Origin: Proteiniphilum saccharofermentans | GTDB taxonomy: Bacteria; Bacteroidota; Bacteroidia; Bacteroidales; Dysgonomonadaceae | Reading direction: 5' to 3' | Length of the DNA stretch: 64,000 nucleotides | Assembly (NCBI RefSeq): GCF_900095135.1 | Contig: NZ_LT605205.1 | Span: 1,674,001 to 1,738,000 of the forward strand | Shown here: positions 62,133 through 64,000 of the stretch, piece after piece | Layout of the letters: each line of letters begins with the position of its first letter | Position numbering within the stretch: the first letter of the stretch is position 1 | The notes under the pieces: generated by a model | Seen by the model: only the letters and a program-made list of their open reading frames with translations | The model's database searches: none | Told to the model about the DNA's origin: nothing | Translations under genes and position numbers: made by a program

Positions 62133-63032
62133 ATGCTGATAAGAATGAAGAGATTGATTGTTATCTTTTCTATGGCGGTAATTGCAGTGTCTTTTTCCTC
62201 CATGGTTATCGCTGAGATCTCCCCGGAAAGGGTATATACTCCGGAAGATCGGCAGATATTTGATCGTTATATCGGCTATATTGCTCCTTGGCGCTTAGCT
62301 CCTGCCGACAGCCTGCTGGAAAAGACGGCTCTCTTTTTTTTGAATGCTCCTTATGTATCCCATACACTGGAGATGCCCGGTGAAGAGAAATTGGTTGTTA
62401 ACCTGCGTGAGTTTGACTGTACCACTTTTGTTGAATCGGTAGTTGCATTGGCTCGTACCGCTCGTTCGGATAATCCTGATTTTGATACCTTTCTCAGTGA
62501 ATTGCAATATATCCGCTATCGGGATGGTAACCTTCGGGGATATGTTTCCCGACTTCATTATACCTCCGATTGGCTCTATGATAATGAGAAGAAAGGGGTG
62601 ATGAAAAACATTTCCGCCGGATTAGGTGGTATCTGTGAGAAGAAGACGATTGATTTTATGACTTCCCATCGTGATGCATACAGGCAATTGAAGAATGACG
62701 ATGTGATGCTCAAAGAGATGCAAGTGATGGAGAATCGGATTAATGAACGGGATGGTTTTTATTATTTGCCCAAGAGTTCCATATCCGGAAAAACCCCTAT
62801 GATACCACATATGTCTATGGTTGCTTTTACTACCGGTATTAAAGGGTTGGATGTCACCCATATGGGTGTCGTCTTCCACAAGGGTGAAAAACTTACTTTT
62901 ATACATGCCTCATCCACGCAGAAAAAAGTGGTGGTCGATCAAAAGAGTCTTAGTGATTATTGCGCCGCTCAATCTTCCTGTACCGGCATCATCGTTTTCC
63001 GCATTGCCCTCATTGACACTACTTCCCGATAG
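62133..63032 (+). CDS. DUF1460 cell-wall amidase-like protein
   Basis: A 299-aa exported protein (signal peptide to about residue 26; ATG 62145, MKRLIVIF, is an equally good start). The DUF1460 core begins at the Cys of FDCTTFVESVVALA (catalytic Cys of an NlpC/P60-like fold) and includes THMGVVF with a candidate His and the late FIHASS stretch. Characterised relatives in Bacteroidota are N-acetylmuramoyl-L-alanine amidases that act on cell-wall fragments. It faces the S41 protease gene convergently, with a small palindrome (63024-63039) between their ends. Confidence 0.85.
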   Translation: MLIRMKRLIVIFSMAVIAVSFSSMVIAEISPERVYTPEDRQIFDRYIGYIAPWRLAPADSLLEKTALFFLNAPYVSHTLEMPGEEKLVVNLREFDCTTFVESVVALARTARSDNPDFDTFLSELQYIRYRDGNLRGYVSRLHYTSDWLYDNEKKGVMKNISAGLGGICEKKTIDFMTSHRDAYRQLKNDDVMLKEMQVMENRINERDGFYYLPKSSISGKTPMIPHMSMVAFTTGIKGLDVTHMGVVFHKGEKLTFIHASSTQKKVVVDQKSLSDYCAAQSSCTGIIVFRIALIDTTSR

Positions 63033-63039
63033 ATCGGGA
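63024..63039. terminator. Palindrome between convergent genes
   Basis: TCCCGAT and ATCGGGA with a 2-nt loop, overlapping the DUF1460 stop. No T-run, so a weak candidate. Confidence 0.3.
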
Positions 63040-64000
63040 TTAGCACATTAAAAATACCTTTCTATCATTCCATTGTTCCACCTTTTTACTTTCCCATGAA
63101 TACTGATTTTCCGGTTTTTCCTTTATTTCTGTCGCAGGCGGTACCTTTGCCGGTAGCGGCCGAAGTACCGAGCGGTACATCTCCGGGTTCCGAAGTATCT
63201 CCACTGCCTTGTCATATACTTTGTCGTCCGACAATTGATGCAGAAGTACTCCCTTTTTATAATAGAAACGCTGCACAATCTCCGATTCGATCATACTGGT
63301 AATGTCCTCTTTAAAGAGTTCCAGGTCCCGATCCAGATTGGCATGCAATTTTGCCTCTAAGGCTGCGAATTCTTCTTTGGCTACATCCATATATCCTTCG
63401 AATTCCATCATGGCCTTTAGTTGTTGCAGTGAACGTTCGCTCAATTGGTCATATTCGAAATCCCGCTTCTTTACGAACTCCTTGAACGCTTCGTAATCAC
63501 TCCCCGGAAGCCTGAACTGATGGGGTGGGGCAATCTCTTTGTGTTGTTGTGCCCACTCTGTTACATAGTCAAAGATGACATTATCTGCCATCAGGTAGTA
63601 TGCGATTGTCCCCCCTGTAGGTTGCGGAATGATAATATCAGGCGTAATTCCACCGCCGTCGCGTACTTCACGTCCGTTACGGGTTTTAAATACATTTGTC
63701 AGCGAGTCGGGTACCCGCGCCACACTTCCGTCAGGGTTACGATGTGAGTAGTCCAGCGCCTGGATACAGCGTCCGCTGGGGATATAATATTTTGAGGTGG
63801 TAATCTTGATGTTTCCACCGTACGGCAGGTCACGGGGTGTTTGTACCAAGCCTTTTCCAAACGACCGGTTGCCTACGATCACTGCGCGGTCAAGATCCTG
63901 AAGCCCTCCCGCTACAATCTCCGAGGCAGATGCCGAGCCGGTATCGATCAGTACCACGATAGGGATGATCTCATCCAATGGCTGATTGCGTGTAAGGTAA
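63040..64000 (-). CDS. C-terminal processing protease (S41), 5' part outside the window
   Basis: The frame is open to the right edge (it reads YLTRNQP before DEIIPIVVLID), so the gene is cut and its N-terminus and PDZ domain are not visible. The visible 320 residues hold the S41 catalytic region, with Ser in GSASASEIV and Lys in FGKGLVQ, then RDGGGITPDI. An unusually long helical tail (about 170 residues, with YDQLSERSLQQLKAMMEFEG) follows, as in Bacteroidota CtpA proteins. It acts in the periplasm on protein C-termini. The TTG at 63978 is internal, not a start. Confidence 0.92.
   Translation of the reverse strand, partial: YLTRNQPLDEIIPIVVLIDTGSASASEIVAGGLQDLDRAVIVGNRSFGKGLVQTPRDLPYGGNIKITTSKYYIPSGRCIQALDYSHRNPDGSVARVPDSLTNVFKTRNGREVRDGGGITPDIIIPQPTGGTIAYYLMADNVIFDYVTEWAQQHKEIAPPHQFRLPGSDYEAFKEFVKKRDFEYDQLSERSLQQLKAMMEFEGYMDVAKEEFAALEAKLHANLDRDLELFKEDITSMIESEIVQRFYYKKGVLLHQLSDDKVYDKAVEILRNPEMYRSVLRPLPAKVPPATEIKEKPENQYSWESKKVEQWNDRKVFLMC

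Noticed and set aside
63976..63978. TTG at 63978 as the start of a short S41 gene
   Set aside because: The frame stays open to the window edge with typical S41 sequence (YLTRNQP), so the gene continues outside.

Overview
The window looks like a chromosome segment of a Bacteroidota (Bacteroidales) bacterium. The evidence is the gene set (purH followed by mreBCD-mrdA-rodA, BamD-rpoZ-DUF4293, paired mutA and mutB, a type IX secretion sorting tail, DUF4919/DUF3244/DUF5686/DUF1460 proteins) and promoters of the Bacteroidota type, TTTG about 20 bases before TAnnTTTG. The mix of T9SS, methylmalonyl-CoA mutase, a bacterial GH3 protein and RHS proteins suggests a relative of Dysgonomonadaceae (Proteiniphilum/Petrimonas type). 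That placement is inference; no rRNA or tRNA gene is visible.

Layout. 1-7.7 kb: purH, then the elongasome operon mreB-mreC-mreD-mrdA-rodA. 8-11.4 kb: an SDR enzyme, a secreted HELFH metallopeptidase-like protein, and a two-gene unit (YgbA_NO protein plus a hemerythrin-like LuxR regulator) pointing to nitric oxide stress. 11.4-12 kb: a gene-poor stretch with an apparently intact 186-bp MITE. 12-17 kb: mutA, a UbiA prenyltransferase and mutB on one strand. 17-22.5 kb: a TonB-dependent-receptor-like barrel, a lipoprotein hydrolase, a scar of three broken genes (WYL regulator, slipin, HigA antitoxin) and CorA. 22.5-32 kb, mostly minus strand: DUF4919, fabD, an acyl-CoA synthetase with its XRE-cupin regulator, zupT, an inositol-monophosphatase-like gene, an S9 peptidase and ispE. 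32-45.1 kb: a TPR membrane regulator, a DUF3244 protein, a T9SS-tail protein carrying one YD motif, and a polymorphic-toxin-like RHS locus. That locus holds a 2209-residue SpvB/VCBS/YD/RHS protein with a JAMM-like tip, a secreted candidate immunity protein, an orphan RHS core with an HELVH metalloprotease tip cut by one in-frame TGA, a second secreted candidate immunity protein, and a decayed copy of the first. 45-64 kb: DUF5686, a Crp/Fnr regulator, GH3, bamD, rpoZ, DUF4293, an M48 lipoprotein, parC, a small barrel protein, a PatB-type lyase, slyD, a CPA2 antiporter, aroC, DUF1460 and the C-terminal part of an S41 protease cut by the window end.

The most unusual signals are not genes. Many gene boundaries carry short tandem repeats: degenerate 7-bp repeats at six or more sites, 10-bp AGATTGAATG repeats at two sites, and an array of 28 perfect GATTTAAT octamers directly in front of the M48 gene. 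In that array every unit supplies an AUG whose Met-Ile-stop mini-ORF overlaps the next AUG (UAAUG). Parts of the flanking sequence recur around patB, which suggests a dispersed composite repeat family.

How the genes work together. The first block supplies purines and lateral wall growth. mutA/mutB fit propionate/succinate metabolism. fabD, the acyl-CoA synthetase and ispE serve lipid and isoprenoid supply. bamD, the outer-membrane barrels and the secreted peptidases serve the envelope. The RHS locus is the accessory, probably antagonistic, island.
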